Shown in pieces: positions 1-7,920 of a stretch of 64,000 nucleotides of DNA (positions are counted from its first letter, which is position 1; the number at the start of each line of letters is the position of its first letter). The DNA comes from Paraburkholderia largidicola. Lineage in GTDB: Bacteria > Pseudomonadota > Gammaproteobacteria > Burkholderiales > Burkholderiaceae. Under the pieces are notes generated by a model. The model had not been told where the DNA came from. It worked only from the letters and a program-made list of their open reading frames with translations, and searched no databases. The DNA lies in contig NZ_AP023176.1 of NCBI RefSeq assembly GCF_013426895.1, forward strand, positions 62,001-126,000, read 5' to 3'. A program made the position numbers and the translations under genes.

Positions 1-677
1 CGGCTCAGATAGTACGTGCGATTGCCGTTCGGAATATGGCCGTACCGGTCGATCAAGACCGCGAAGTTGTCGAGTTCGTTCTTCAGCAGATCTTCGCGTC
101 CGCTTTGCCTCAATCCAAGCATGATGAAGTACGAGTCCCAGTAGTAAATTTCGTCGAAGCGGTCGCCGGGCACAATGTACGGATATGGCAGCGGCAGCAG
201 CGACGACCACGGACTCGCGCTGGCATCGGGATCGCGCCGCAGCACGGACCAGAGCGTGTCGATGTGCGCCGTGATGCTCTGGTTCGGATCGGACACGTAG
301 TTTTTCGTCTCGCGCGCGGGCAGCGTGAAGCGCTGCGCGACGAACGACTTCAGCGCGAACTGCGCGTCGTCCTTCTGCCTGGCATAATCGGCGACGATCT
401 GTTGCGGCGGCGCGTTTGGCACCATGTCGGCGAAGGTCTTGCTGTCCGGGTAGAGATGCGCGAGTTCGACATCGCGATATAGCGCGCCGTACAGCTCGGA
501 CGGCGGCACGGGTACGACGGGCGAAGCGTTGGCGTCGGCGATGCCCGTCGCGGCGCTGGATGCTGGATTGACCGATAGAGTCTGCGCAGCGGCGGGTTGC
601 ACGCCAGCGGCGAGCAGCGCGGCGGCACAGAGGGTAGTCGAAAGAAAGCGGCGGGCATGGGCTTGCTGCATCGGCAT
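1..677 (-). CDS. treA: Periplasmic alpha,alpha-trehalase, N-terminal part (cut by window edge)
   Basis: This encodes glycoside hydrolase family 37 trehalase, which splits trehalose to two glucose molecules in the periplasm. The visible 225 residues start with a cleavable signal peptide ending in a run of Ala (LLAAGVQPAAAQ). They continue with SELYGALYRDVE and the family signature PGDRFDEIYYWDSYF, which matches the PGGRFxExYxWDxY trehalase pattern. They end at the window edge inside HIPNGNRTYYLSR, a second conserved trehalase segment. I chose the ATG at 677 because CGGAG lies just upstream; a second in-frame ATG is at 671. The C-terminal half, with the catalytic acid/base region, lies outside the window. 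The gene is divergent from the FUSC exporter gene. Assignment from the motifs is secure. Confidence 0.93.
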   Translation of the reverse strand, partial: MPMQQAHARRFLSTTLCAAALLAAGVQPAAAQTLSVNPASSAATGIADANASPVVPVPPSELYGALYRDVELAHLYPDSKTFADMVPNAPPQQIVADYARQKDDAQFALKSFVAQRFTLPARETKNYVSDPNQSITAHIDTLWSVLRRDPDASASPWSSLLPLPYPYIVPGDRFDEIYYWDSYFIMLGLRQSGREDLLKNELDNFAVLIDRYGHIPNGNRTYYLS

Positions 678-797
678 GACGCTCCGTAGTAAGGGCTTCC
701 GAATACAAGGGAGTCACGGACGCAAGGCATGTTCCCCAACGAGCGGAAATTGCAGTCGCCCCGCCCAATGTTCATGCGTTTTGATGGAAACACCCGA

Positions 798-1850
798 ATG
801 ACCGTTCAACAGCAGGACTGGCTTACGAACTTGATACGCGCGCCCGAAGCGCGCCGCTTCGGACGCACGCTGACGGGCTGCGTGCTCAGCTACGGCGCGG
901 CGAGGCTGGCGGGATTGCCCGAAGGCTATTGGGCATTGATCACGACGATGATCGTCGTGACGCAACCCAGTCTGACGCAGGCCATCACGACTGCGCGTGA
1001 CCAGATCATCGGCGCGTGCATCGGTGGGATCGTGGGTGGGATCGGGCTGGTCGTGATGGATCGCGGCATCGAGCCATTGACGGTGTTCTCCGTCGCGCTG
1101 CTGCCGTTGGCGGCGCTCGCCGCCGCGCGGCCCGGCTTGCGGCTCGCGTGCGTGACGCTGGTGATCGTGGTGCTCGTGCCGGGCGATGGCGGCTCGGCGT
1201 TCGTGCGGCCAGCGCATCGCGTGGCGGAAATTTTGATCGGCGCGGCGGCGGCCTTCGTCGCGACGGTGATGTGGCCGAACCGCGCGTTGAAAGGCGCGCA
1301 TCGGAATGCGCGCGACTGTCTGGAAGCGCTTGCACAGATGATCGAGCACAAGCTCGCGTTCTCGCGGGACGATGCGCAGATGCAGCGTCTCGAGCAACGC
1401 AGCCTTGCGGCGCAAACGGCGCTTGCGGACGCGCTGCAAGAGGCGGGGCGCGAGCATGTGTTCGTGCCGATCCTGCGCGGCAGTGCCGACGCGATCGACA
1501 AGGTGCCGCCGTTTCTGAGCCGCTTGCACCGCGACGTGCTGGTGTTCGGCCAGGCGCTCGTGCACACATGCGTGGGCGACGAAGTGCCGCATCTCGATCA
1601 GGCGTGGTCGGCGGTGCCGCGCGCGTTGTCGCAGCTCGCCGATGCAGTCGGGGCGATTCCGCTGAACACGCCGAAGTTGCAGGACGCGCGCAAAACGCTC
1701 GATCCCTTACTCAAGCGGATCAACGAGCGTGTGGATAGCGCTCACCCGACGCCCGCGCCAGGCATCGACCTCGTGATGGCGCTGATCGTCAAGGATACGG
1801 ACGGGCTCGTGCAGGTGTTGACGCCCACGGGAAAAACGAAGGCGGCGTGA
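798..1850 (+). CDS. FUSC-family inner membrane protein (aromatic acid/fusaric acid exporter type)
   Basis: This is a membrane protein of the FUSC/ArAE family, whose members are linked to export of aromatic acids and fusaric acid. After a short cytoplasmic start the protein has hydrophobic segments (GYWALITTMIVVTQPSL, IIGACIGGIVGGIGLVV, TVFSVALLPLAALAAA, LACVTLVIVVLVP, ILIGAAAAFVATVMWP). The motif GYWALITTMIVVTQ with a following R is typical of the FUSC N-terminal membrane block. A soluble helical half follows and ends at TKAA. At about 350 residues this is a short, single-block member of the family. Start choice is uncertain: in-frame ATGs lie at 729, 768 and 798. I took 798 because the next residues look like a normal N-terminus, but 729 has an AAGG just upstream. 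Substrate is unknown. Confidence 0.8.
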   Translation: MTVQQQDWLTNLIRAPEARRFGRTLTGCVLSYGAARLAGLPEGYWALITTMIVVTQPSLTQAITTARDQIIGACIGGIVGGIGLVVMDRGIEPLTVFSVALLPLAALAAARPGLRLACVTLVIVVLVPGDGGSAFVRPAHRVAEILIGAAAAFVATVMWPNRALKGAHRNARDCLEALAQMIEHKLAFSRDDAQMQRLEQRSLAAQTALADALQEAGREHVFVPILRGSADAIDKVPPFLSRLHRDVLVFGQALVHTCVGDEVPHLDQAWSAVPRALSQLADAVGAIPLNTPKLQDARKTLDPLLKRINERVDSAHPTPAPGIDLVMALIVKDTDGLVQVLTPTGKTKAA

Positions 1851-2037
1851 ATGTTGGCTACGCCTCACCAAAACTAACAACGGCGCGAGCCAGCGACTAT
1901 GCTTTTCGATGAGGCCGGTTAGTGCGTCGCACGCAAACGGCTGACGAATCGGATCGCGACTGCCGTTGACGTTTGCAAACCGTCGTGCCTCGCTCGCAGT
2001 CGATTGTTGTCGCAACGATCAAACAAGGAGGTGAACA

Positions 2038-2238
2038 ATGAAGACCCTTGCGTTTGTTCTTGCTGTCGCGGGTTTGGCGGGGCTTGCCACGCCTTTGGCG
2101 TCGTTTGCGAAGATCGATCAGAACGCCGACTACTATCGCGCCGACTACCGCGTGCATGATACGGGCAACGATCCGCAGGAAGCGATGCGGCAAAGCAATT
2201 GCCAAAGCCGCGGCGACTGCGCGCCTGTCGGTCAGTGA
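2038..2238 (+). CDS. Small exported protein of unknown function (66 aa)
   Basis: I do not recognise a family. The protein begins with a clear signal peptide (MKTLAFVLAVAGLAGLATPLASFA), leaving a mature peptide of about 42 residues. That peptide is rich in Asp, Tyr, Arg and Gln and has two Cys near the end (NCQSRGDC). The start is well supported: AAGGAGGTG sits 5-7 bases upstream of the ATG, one of the strongest ribosome binding sites in the window. That suggests high expression. Small Tyr/Asp-rich exported proteins like this are common in Burkholderia-type genomes, mostly unstudied. It stands alone between the FUSC gene and the next short gene. Confidence 0.75.
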   Translation: MKTLAFVLAVAGLAGLATPLASFAKIDQNADYYRADYRVHDTGNDPQEAMRQSNCQSRGDCAPVGQ

Positions 2239-2618
2239 AGCGGCGGCGCCTCGCTTGCATCTGTCGCAGATCGACTGTCGATTTGCACCGCGCGCTGTGG
2301 GGCCACATAGGCGCCCGCGGCGCGTCGTGGGCGCTCGTTATCGGGCAGTGCATGCAAACGCCCGGTCGATCGCCGACACCAATAACCCGCCGACGGCGAA
2401 AGACTCTATCAACCACGAAGCGTTAATGACGGCCTCCGCACGAGCGATAATTCAGGCTCGCAACGCAAGTCAATCTTCCCGCATGCAACACCTCGATCCG
2501 TGCAAGCCGACAGCGAAAAGAAAGCTACCGGGCGAATGAGCGTTTAAAATCCGGGCTCGTATTTTTTCGGACCGGATGCAACGCACCGGTCGATCCGTCA
2601 ATTTTTCCGTTCAAGCCC
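2239..2618. other. Intergenic region with a weak inverted repeat
   Basis: No convincing gene is visible in these 380 bases, although short open frames exist. An inverted repeat GACCGG/CCGGTC lies at 2570-2575 and 2586-2591, just upstream of the short gene at 2619. It follows an AT-rich stretch (TTTAAAAT near 2544, then ATTTTTTC) that could be a promoter. I see nothing else definite. Confidence 0.4.
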
Positions 2619-2732
2619 ATGTCGACACCTAATCGTGCCAACGCTCGCCGTTCGCTGACGCTTCTCGAAACCCTCGGTCTGGTCGGTATCGCTGCCGCGC
2701 TGTGCAGCGCGCTGCTGCGTCACTTTTTCTAA
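2619..2732 (+). CDS. Predicted 37-aa single-span membrane protein
   Basis: This short gene encodes MSTPNRANARRSLTLLETLG followed by a hydrophobic segment and RHFF. A basic N-terminus (RANARR) precedes one membrane-length helix (about residues 13-33), so the N-in orientation is expected. It ends 47 bases before the rubredoxin gene in the same direction and could share its transcript. There is no strong ribosome binding site; only TTCAAGCCC precedes the ATG. It is called on its membrane topology, its codon use like neighbouring genes and its position. Function is unknown, and it may be non-coding. Confidence 0.45.
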   Translation: MSTPNRANARRSLTLLETLGLVGIAAALCSALLRHFF

Positions 2733-2778
2733 GCGCGGCGAGCGGCAACAGCATGCGCTCGTCCAGCTATCACTTCAC

Positions 2779-3201
2779 ATGTACACGAAAGCCACTGCCG
2801 TCGAACTCCAGTTTTCGCCCGATCGCCTGAACGATGGCGCGGGCGATCCGTTCTGGATCGATCTGAATCATGCCGAAGCCGTCGAGCTTCATCAGGCGCT
2901 GCAACGCTATCTCGACACGCCAGCCGACGCGCGGCCCGCGCCGCTCGTCGTCTCGCTCGACAAGACCGCGAGCGCGGGCGATGCGGAATCGACGGGGTCG
3001 AATGCCGCCACGCAAAGCCCGACATCCGCCGATGACTTCAAGCAGTGGGTCTGCGTGATCTGCGGCTGGGTCTACGACGAAGCAGCCGGCCTGCCGGAAG
3101 AAGGCATTGCGCCCGGCACACGATGGGCCGATGTGCCGGAAGACTGGCGCTGCCCGCTGTGCGATGTCGGCAAGGAAGATTTCGCGCTGGTCGAATTCTG
3201 A
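2779..3201 (+). CDS. Rubredoxin with an N-terminal extension
   Basis: This is a small iron protein that carries one electron on an Fe(SCys)4 centre. Rubredoxin occupies the C-terminal part, about residues 87-140. It has the first Cys pair as VCVICGWVYDE (Cys92, Cys95) and the second as WRCPLCDVGKEDF (Cys125, Cys128), plus the conserved GLPEEGIAPGTRWADVPEDW between. A usual rubredoxin is about 55 residues; here some 85 residues precede it, including DPFWIDLNHAEAVELHQALQRYL and an Ala/Ser-rich linker. The N-terminal part is not recognised. The electron partner is not encoded next door. The rubredoxin assignment is secure; the role of the extension is unknown. Confidence 0.93.
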   Translation: MYTKATAVELQFSPDRLNDGAGDPFWIDLNHAEAVELHQALQRYLDTPADARPAPLVVSLDKTASAGDAESTGSNAATQSPTSADDFKQWVCVICGWVYDEAAGLPEEGIAPGTRWADVPEDWRCPLCDVGKEDFALVEF

Positions 3202-3329
3202 TCGCGTGCATTGACGAAGCGCTGCACGAAGTCCACAGACGACGCAAACGATGGCCATCCGGCGAAGCGGGTATACTCTCGCGCCTTGAACGTTTGCAAC
3301 ACATCTGCACTTCCGGGCACCGCTTCCTA

Positions 3330-3752
3330 ATGAAAAGCATCACAGCCCTATTGGGCGTCTTCAGCCTCGTCTGGTTCTGCACCAGCGCGTTTTCGCAATC
3401 CCAGACCGACGTGCCCGACGACTACGCATACCTCGCGCGTCTTCACGTCCGTCCCACCGTCATCAACTGCATCGCCGAGCTCGACCGCTGGATTCGCACT
3501 ACCTCACGTTATGACATGTTCCTCGCGCCGGACCGTCGCGTGCTGAAGGCCAAGGTCAATGAAGAGGGCGGTCTCTTTTCCGGCAACAACGGCTCGCAGA
3601 CGGTCGAATCGACCGTGTCGATGCGCGCGTTCGCACGCGTTCGCAACCGGCAGTCGTGGTTGCCCGTGATCGCGCAGTGCGGCGTCTGGCATGAGCATGT
3701 CGTCGGCGTGTCGTTGCAGCAGGTCGACGGGCAAACGCCCGTTGTGCGCTGA
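3330..3752 (+). CDS. Exported protein of unknown function (140 aa)
   Basis: The protein starts with a signal peptide (MKSITALLGVFSLVWFCTSAFSQ). The mature part contains INCIAELDRWIR and, near the end, QSWLPVIAQCGVWHEHVVGVSLQ, with two Cys that could pair in the periplasm. This pattern recalls small exported Burkholderia proteins annotated under names such as BspC-domain or DUF930-like, but I cannot confirm either. The open frame runs further upstream; I chose the ATG at 3330 because it gives a signal peptide directly at the N-terminus and avoids overlap with the rubredoxin gene. It may be co-transcribed with the rubredoxin gene, with a gap of 128 bases. Confidence 0.75.
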   Translation: MKSITALLGVFSLVWFCTSAFSQSQTDVPDDYAYLARLHVRPTVINCIAELDRWIRTTSRYDMFLAPDRRVLKAKVNEEGGLFSGNNGSQTVESTVSMRAFARVRNRQSWLPVIAQCGVWHEHVVGVSLQQVDGQTPVVR

Positions 3753-3763
3753 CGAGACGCGGT

Positions 3764-4075
3764 TCAATCGCCGTGGTTGTTCAGCTTGAAATCCACCGGC
3801 GAGCCGTATGAGAACCTGCGCGTTAGCGAACGCACATCGTATTCGCGCAACGCGGAAAGATACGACGGACCGTGGATGATGGCGGGCGACGGCGTGCTCG
3901 ACCGGTGCCGGTCGTGATGATCGGATTCGAACGCGGGTGAGTCGAAGTCGGAAGACGGATTGGAGAGCGGATTGGCGAGCGCGATGATGACCGGGCCGTC
4001 CGCGTAAGCCGAATAGATCCCGGCTGTGCCGAACGCGGCCATCCATACTGCGAGCAGTACGACGTACGATTTCAT
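3764..4075 (-). CDS. Small exported protein of unknown function (103 aa)
   Basis: The protein begins MKSYVVLLAVWMAAFGTAGIYSAYA, a signal peptide. A short mature region follows, rich in Ser, Asp and His (a His/Asp-rich DHHDRHR stretch), ending KLNNHGD. No family is recognised. It converges with the exported-protein gene at 3330-3752, with only 11 bases between the two stops. The ATG at 4075 was chosen because longer starts destroy the signal peptide. No strong ribosome binding site is seen. It is moderately likely to be real because the signal peptide is clear. Confidence 0.6.
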   Translation of the reverse strand: MKSYVVLLAVWMAAFGTAGIYSAYADGPVIIALANPLSNPSSDFDSPAFESDHHDRHRSSTPSPAIIHGPSYLSALREYDVRSLTRRFSYGSPVDFKLNNHGD

Positions 4076-4194
4076 CTGCGACGGGCTGCCGGTCTGATCT
4101 CGGCGTGTCGTTCGCGCACGATGCGCGAGTTCGCGCCATGACTGGATATTAGTCACGCAATGACGGCAACGCAAGGCGGTGCCGCCAGCGCGCG

Positions 4195-5112
4195 CTACGT
4201 CAGTTCGTCGATCATCAGCCGCGCGGCCGGGGACAGCACGGAGCCGCGCCGCGTCACGATGCCGTATGGCTCGGTGCGCGAGCGGACTTCGATTGCCAGT
4301 GGCCGCGCCAGGCCGTGATCGGCAAGCAGCGCCGCCATGTCGCGCGGCATCAGCGAAACCAGTGTCGGGTCGCGCTGCAACATCAGCACGGTAGTGATCG
4401 TCGATGCGGTTTCGATGGGATGGGACGGCACCGAGAGCCCCGCTTCCTTGAATTCGCGCTCGAACAGGCCGCGCAACGGCATGATGCTCGGATAGACGAT
4501 CCAGCGGCTCTTCGCGAGATCGGCGAGCTTCACTTTGCGCGCTTTGGCCAGCCGATGCAGCGGGCTCGCGACGATCGCCAGCGGCTCGTCGCTCAGTTCG
4601 ACGTAGTCGTAGTGATCGGGCTGTTGCGCGACGGTCGTACGGCAGATCGCGAGATCGAGCCGCCCCTGATCGAGCAGCGCCAGCAGCCGCGCGCTGGTGT
4701 CTTCGACGACTTCGACGGTCAACGTCGGCTGCCGCTCGCGCAGCCGCGTCAACGCGTCGACCAGCACGCCCGACACGGCGCCCGTGATCGCGCCGACCGC
4801 GAGCCGGCCGCCCGAGCCTTGCAGGATGCCTTCCATCTCTTCGCGCAGATGCGCGACGTCCATATGAATCAGCCGCGCATAACGGATCACGCAGCGCCCC
4901 AATTCGTTGGGCTGGATGCCTTGTTGCGAGCGCGTGAAGAGCGTCGCGCCGAAGGTCGCTTCGATCTCGCGCAGCGCCTTGGTCGCGCCCGGTTGCGTGA
5001 GCGCCATCTGATCGGCGGCGCGATGCAGCGAGCCGTGTTCGTCGAGTGCGATCAGCAGACGCAGTTGCTTGAGCCGCAGACGGGCGACAATCGAATCGAC
5101 GTTCGGCAGCAT
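4195..5112 (-). CDS. LysR-family transcriptional regulator (GbpR/PcaQ-like)
   Basis: This is a 305-residue LysR regulator. The N-terminal winged helix-turn-helix is clear: LRLKQLRLLIALDEHGSLHRAADQMALTQPGATKALREIEATFGATLFTRS. The effector-binding domain follows (GRLAVGAITGAVSGVLVDALTRLRERQPTLTVEVVEDTSARLLALLDQGRLDLAICR). The form KQLRLLIALDEHGSLHRAA is typical of the GbpR/PcaQ branch, whose members respond to sugars or aromatic acids. It lies upstream of, and in the same direction as, the small exported gene. The target is not obvious because it is not divergent from an enzyme gene. Confidence 0.9.
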   Translation of the reverse strand: MLPNVDSIVARLRLKQLRLLIALDEHGSLHRAADQMALTQPGATKALREIEATFGATLFTRSQQGIQPNELGRCVIRYARLIHMDVAHLREEMEGILQGSGGRLAVGAITGAVSGVLVDALTRLRERQPTLTVEVVEDTSARLLALLDQGRLDLAICRTTVAQQPDHYDYVELSDEPLAIVASPLHRLAKARKVKLADLAKSRWIVYPSIMPLRGLFEREFKEAGLSVPSHPIETASTITTVLMLQRDPTLVSLMPRDMAALLADHGLARPLAIEVRSRTEPYGIVTRRGSVLSPAARLMIDELT

Positions 5113-5145
5113 GTTTGAAAAAGAGAGGAGATCGGGAGCGAGCGT

Positions 5146-6057
5146 TCAGGCTCTGAGTTTGTCGACGAGGAAGTCGACGAAGGCGCGCACGCGCGACGAC
5201 AGATGCCGCGCATGCGGATACAGCAGCACGAAGGGCCTTGTGCGGCCGCCGTACGGCGTGAGCACTTCGCGCAACGTGCCGTCCTTCAGGTCTTTTTCGA
5301 CGACGAATCGATAGGTCTGGAAAAGCCCCGCATCGTGTCGCGCGAGCGTGGCGCCTGCGAGCACGTCGCCCGACGTGCTGTTGCCGCCGCGCGTCATCAT
5401 TTCGATCTCTTCGCCTTCGTTCTGGAACAGCCAGGGAATGTTGCGTCCCGTGCTCGGCAGCGCGAACTGGATGCATTCGTGGTGAATGAGATCGTCGGGC
5501 GTTTCCAGCCTGGCCGCCGATTTCAGATAGGCGGGCGAAGCGACCACCACCAGTTCGGCGTCTTCGAGCTTGCGCGCGATCAGGCCGGAGTCGTCCGGCG
5601 CGCGGCCCCGGATGGCGAGGTCGAAGCCTTCATCGGCGAAATCGATGTTGCGGTTGCTCAGGTGTGTTTCGACCGTGACGTCGGGATAGAGCTTGCGAAA
5701 TGCCGCGAGCAGCGGCAGTACGCGATAGTGGCTGTACGGCGTCGGCATGCTGATGCGCAGCACGCCCGACGGCGTGCTCTGCTGCCCCGTCGCTTCGCGC
5801 TCGGCGTCGGCGAGCTGGGCGAGCGCCTGACGGCATTGCTCGAAGTAACGGCTTCCTGCGTCGGTGAGCCGGATCTGCCGTGTCGTGCGCACGAAAAGCC
5901 GCACGCCGAGCCGTTCCTCCAGGCGCGCAACCGACCGGCTCACGGCCGCGGGCGTCACGCTTGCAGCTGTCGCCGCCAACGTGAAGCTTTCCAGTTCGGC
6001 GGCGAAACAGAACAGTTCGATGCTGCCAAGAAGTAGGTCTTCGAATTGACGCTGCAT
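5146..6057 (-). CDS. LysR-family transcriptional regulator (CrgA/DhcR-like)
   Basis: This is a second LysR regulator of 303 residues. The helix-turn-helix reads LESFTLAATAASVTPAAVSRSVARLEERLGVRLFVRTTRQIRLTDAG. The effector domain has the usual group pattern GVLRISMPTPYSHYRVLPLLAAFRKLYPDVTVETHLSNRNIDFADEGFDLAIR. It ends 34 bases from the previous LysR gene and lies downstream of the amidase gene on the same strand. It could therefore regulate the amidase/creatininase pair, though this is inference. The start at 6057 gives a normal-length N-terminus. Confidence 0.9.
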   Translation of the reverse strand: MQRQFEDLLLGSIELFCFAAELESFTLAATAASVTPAAVSRSVARLEERLGVRLFVRTTRQIRLTDAGSRYFEQCRQALAQLADAEREATGQQSTPSGVLRISMPTPYSHYRVLPLLAAFRKLYPDVTVETHLSNRNIDFADEGFDLAIRGRAPDDSGLIARKLEDAELVVVASPAYLKSAARLETPDDLIHHECIQFALPSTGRNIPWLFQNEGEEIEMMTRGGNSTSGDVLAGATLARHDAGLFQTYRFVVEKDLKDGTLREVLTPYGGRTRPFVLLYPHARHLSSRVRAFVDFLVDKLRA

Positions 6058-6163
6058 GTCCTTTCCGTGGTCGGCGGATATCGTTCGCGTTGCATGCTCT
6101 CAGGACGAACAACGCGAGGCGGCGCAGGGTGCCGCGCCGCGTGTCCGCAGAGGATAGCAGGTC

Positions 6164-7516
6164 TCAAGCCAACTGATACTTCTCACGGACCAGATGCCCA
6201 ATGCCGATCCTGTCGAGAATTTCCAGCGGGCAGAGGAGGGTCACACGCACCGTGCCGGGCAGGCGGCTGATCTCGATCGAGCCGGCGATCGTCGCGCGAT
6301 TGAGCACTTCCTCGTAGCTCAGACCGGTGACGGCGGCGGCGCGGCGCAGTCCGTTTTCGGTCGCGGCATTGAGGTTGATGCCGCTGCCGATGAACGTCAC
6401 GGGCCCATTCTGTTCGATCTCGTGCTGCCCATAACGCGCGCCGAGTTCGGCGACTTTCTGACGCTGTTCGGCGCTCATCGGGCGCGCCATCGGCGGCAGG
6501 TCGTCGAGGTTCTGCAGCAGGATCGGTCCTTCGATCGTCAGGTGCTTGATGACTTCGACGCTGAGTTCGGTTTCGCCCGATACATCCGTTGCATGCCCGG
6601 CGATCTCGCCGTTGCCCTGTTGCGCGTGCATGTCGCCGAGATAGACGCCTGCGCCTGGCACTTTCACGGGGCAAATCAGAATGCAGCCTTCGCGCACCGA
6701 GTTCGTGTCCATGTGTCCGTCGGTCTTCGCGCTGTGCAGTTCTTCCGTCGTCATGTTGAAGCGGTGCGGCGCGCCGACCAGATATTGTCCGAAGTCCGCG
6801 CAGTTGTGCGAGTCGGGCAGATCGCGCGACGGCGTCGTGCCGATGTTGCCGAGGAACGGCCGCATATGCGCGGCGAGGCCGGGCATGTCGGCGCGCGCCA
6901 GCGACAGGATCGAATGTTGCGCAGCGAGTTCGGGCAGCGCGGACATCGCCGATGCCTTGCCCGCGAGCCGGTCGCCGACTTCCTGGTTCACCGTGAGGCT
7001 GACGCCGTTGTCCTGATCGAGCACGATGACGTAGCCGTGTTTGAACTGGAACGCGCTGACTTCGGCGCCGCAATGGTCGCAGCGAATCGCCTCGGGGCCG
7101 ATGCCTTCGACATGGCTGGCCGGGTGCTCGGTGCCGCACGACGAGCAGAACTTGGCGACGAACGGATCGCCGTGATAACGGCCTTCGACGAATTGCATCA
7201 CGCCGGACGACGTCGCATGCGACGTCACGCGCATGCGCTGGATTTTCAGCGCGACAGCATCGCCGACCTCCGCGCCTTCGATGGCGACGGGCTGCGTGAC
7301 TTCATGGCCGCCCTGGAACGCGGGCGTGATCATCGGGCCCCAGCATCCGGGCGGCGTGCCTGCGAACAACGTGCCGCCGTCGGCAAGCGGTCCCAGCATT
7401 GCCTGACTCGGGCCGAGAATGCCGTTGGTATAGGAATCGACGTGAAGCTGGCTGACGGGTGTCTTGTGGGTCTGGGCGTCGGCCTTTGTGTCGGAGTGGA
7501 CGGTCGTGGTGGTCAA
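6164..7516 (-). CDS. Acetamidase/formamidase-family protein with a Cys4 insert
   Basis: This is a member of the FmdA/AmdA family, which hydrolyses short amides such as formamide or acetamide to the acid plus ammonia in the cytoplasm. Family segments include the conserved DMHAQQGNGEIAGHATDVSGE block and the PCW-type segment PPGCWGPM. An unusual insert carries two CxxC pairs (Cys124/127 and Cys146/149: FCSSCGTEHP and IRCDHCGAE), which looks like a zinc ribbon. I chose the TTG start at 7516 because AGGAG lies 6 bases upstream; the upstream ATG at 7585 lacks a ribosome site and adds an odd Arg/Ser-rich N-terminus. It is divergent from the creatininase-like gene, suggesting use of an amide or ring-amide nitrogen source. 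Substrate unproven. Confidence 0.87.
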   Translation of the reverse strand: MTTTTVHSDTKADAQTHKTPVSQLHVDSYTNGILGPSQAMLGPLADGGTLFAGTPPGCWGPMITPAFQGGHEVTQPVAIEGAEVGDAVALKIQRMRVTSHATSSGVMQFVEGRYHGDPFVAKFCSSCGTEHPASHVEGIGPEAIRCDHCGAEVSAFQFKHGYVIVLDQDNGVSLTVNQEVGDRLAGKASAMSALPELAAQHSILSLARADMPGLAAHMRPFLGNIGTTPSRDLPDSHNCADFGQYLVGAPHRFNMTTEELHSAKTDGHMDTNSVREGCILICPVKVPGAGVYLGDMHAQQGNGEIAGHATDVSGETELSVEVIKHLTIEGPILLQNLDDLPPMARPMSAEQRQKVAELGARYGQHEIEQNGPVTFIGSGINLNAATENGLRRAAAVTGLSYEEVLNRATIAGSIEISRLPGTVRVTLLCPLEILDRIGIGHLVREKYQLA

Positions 7517-7920
7517 TCTTGTCTCCTGACTGGAAGTGGGGCGCGATATAGATCGCATGCGATTAAAGCGGGCGAGTCGAATCATACGCGGAGTTCTCGC
7601 TGTGTCAATCCTGTGCGATCAAATCGCGTGCGACGTATATGTCACGGAAGCAGCGCCATTGCGCGCGTTCGTGGCATCTTTCCGTTGTGGAATCGATACG
7701 CTGCATTTGGGCGCGCTGGTCAACAGTCGTCGCGCGACATGTCGTTGCCTTGCGGACAACGAGTCGTGAACCTTGTTGCTGTTGGTGAGGGCGCCGATTT
7801 GCCTGTACGCTTGTGCGGATCAGGGTTTGCCGCTCGAGCCTGCGGCAGCGGACCCCGGATTTCCCCACGATCAACGAGCCACGCCGCGTGCGGCGCGAGG
7901 CGGAAAAAACAGGAGTGTCA
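7517..7920. promoter_or_regulatory. Divergent control region with two GCGAT/ATCGC inverted repeats
   Basis: This 404-base gap lies between the divergent amidase and creatininase-like genes. It holds two inverted repeats of the same half-site: GCGAT-N4-ATCGC at 7543-7556 and GCGAT-N3-ATCGC at 7615-7627. The first overlaps a perfect 12-base palindrome ATCGCATGCGAT at 7552-7563. They sit close to the amidase start and look like operators, possibly for a GntR- or LysR-type regulator. No protein gene is evident inside the gap. Confidence 0.5.

Noticed and set aside
3045..3329. Upstream extension of the exported-protein frame at 3330
   Set aside because: It overlaps the rubredoxin gene in another frame and the extra residues are Arg-rich; the ATG at 3330 gives a clear signal peptide.
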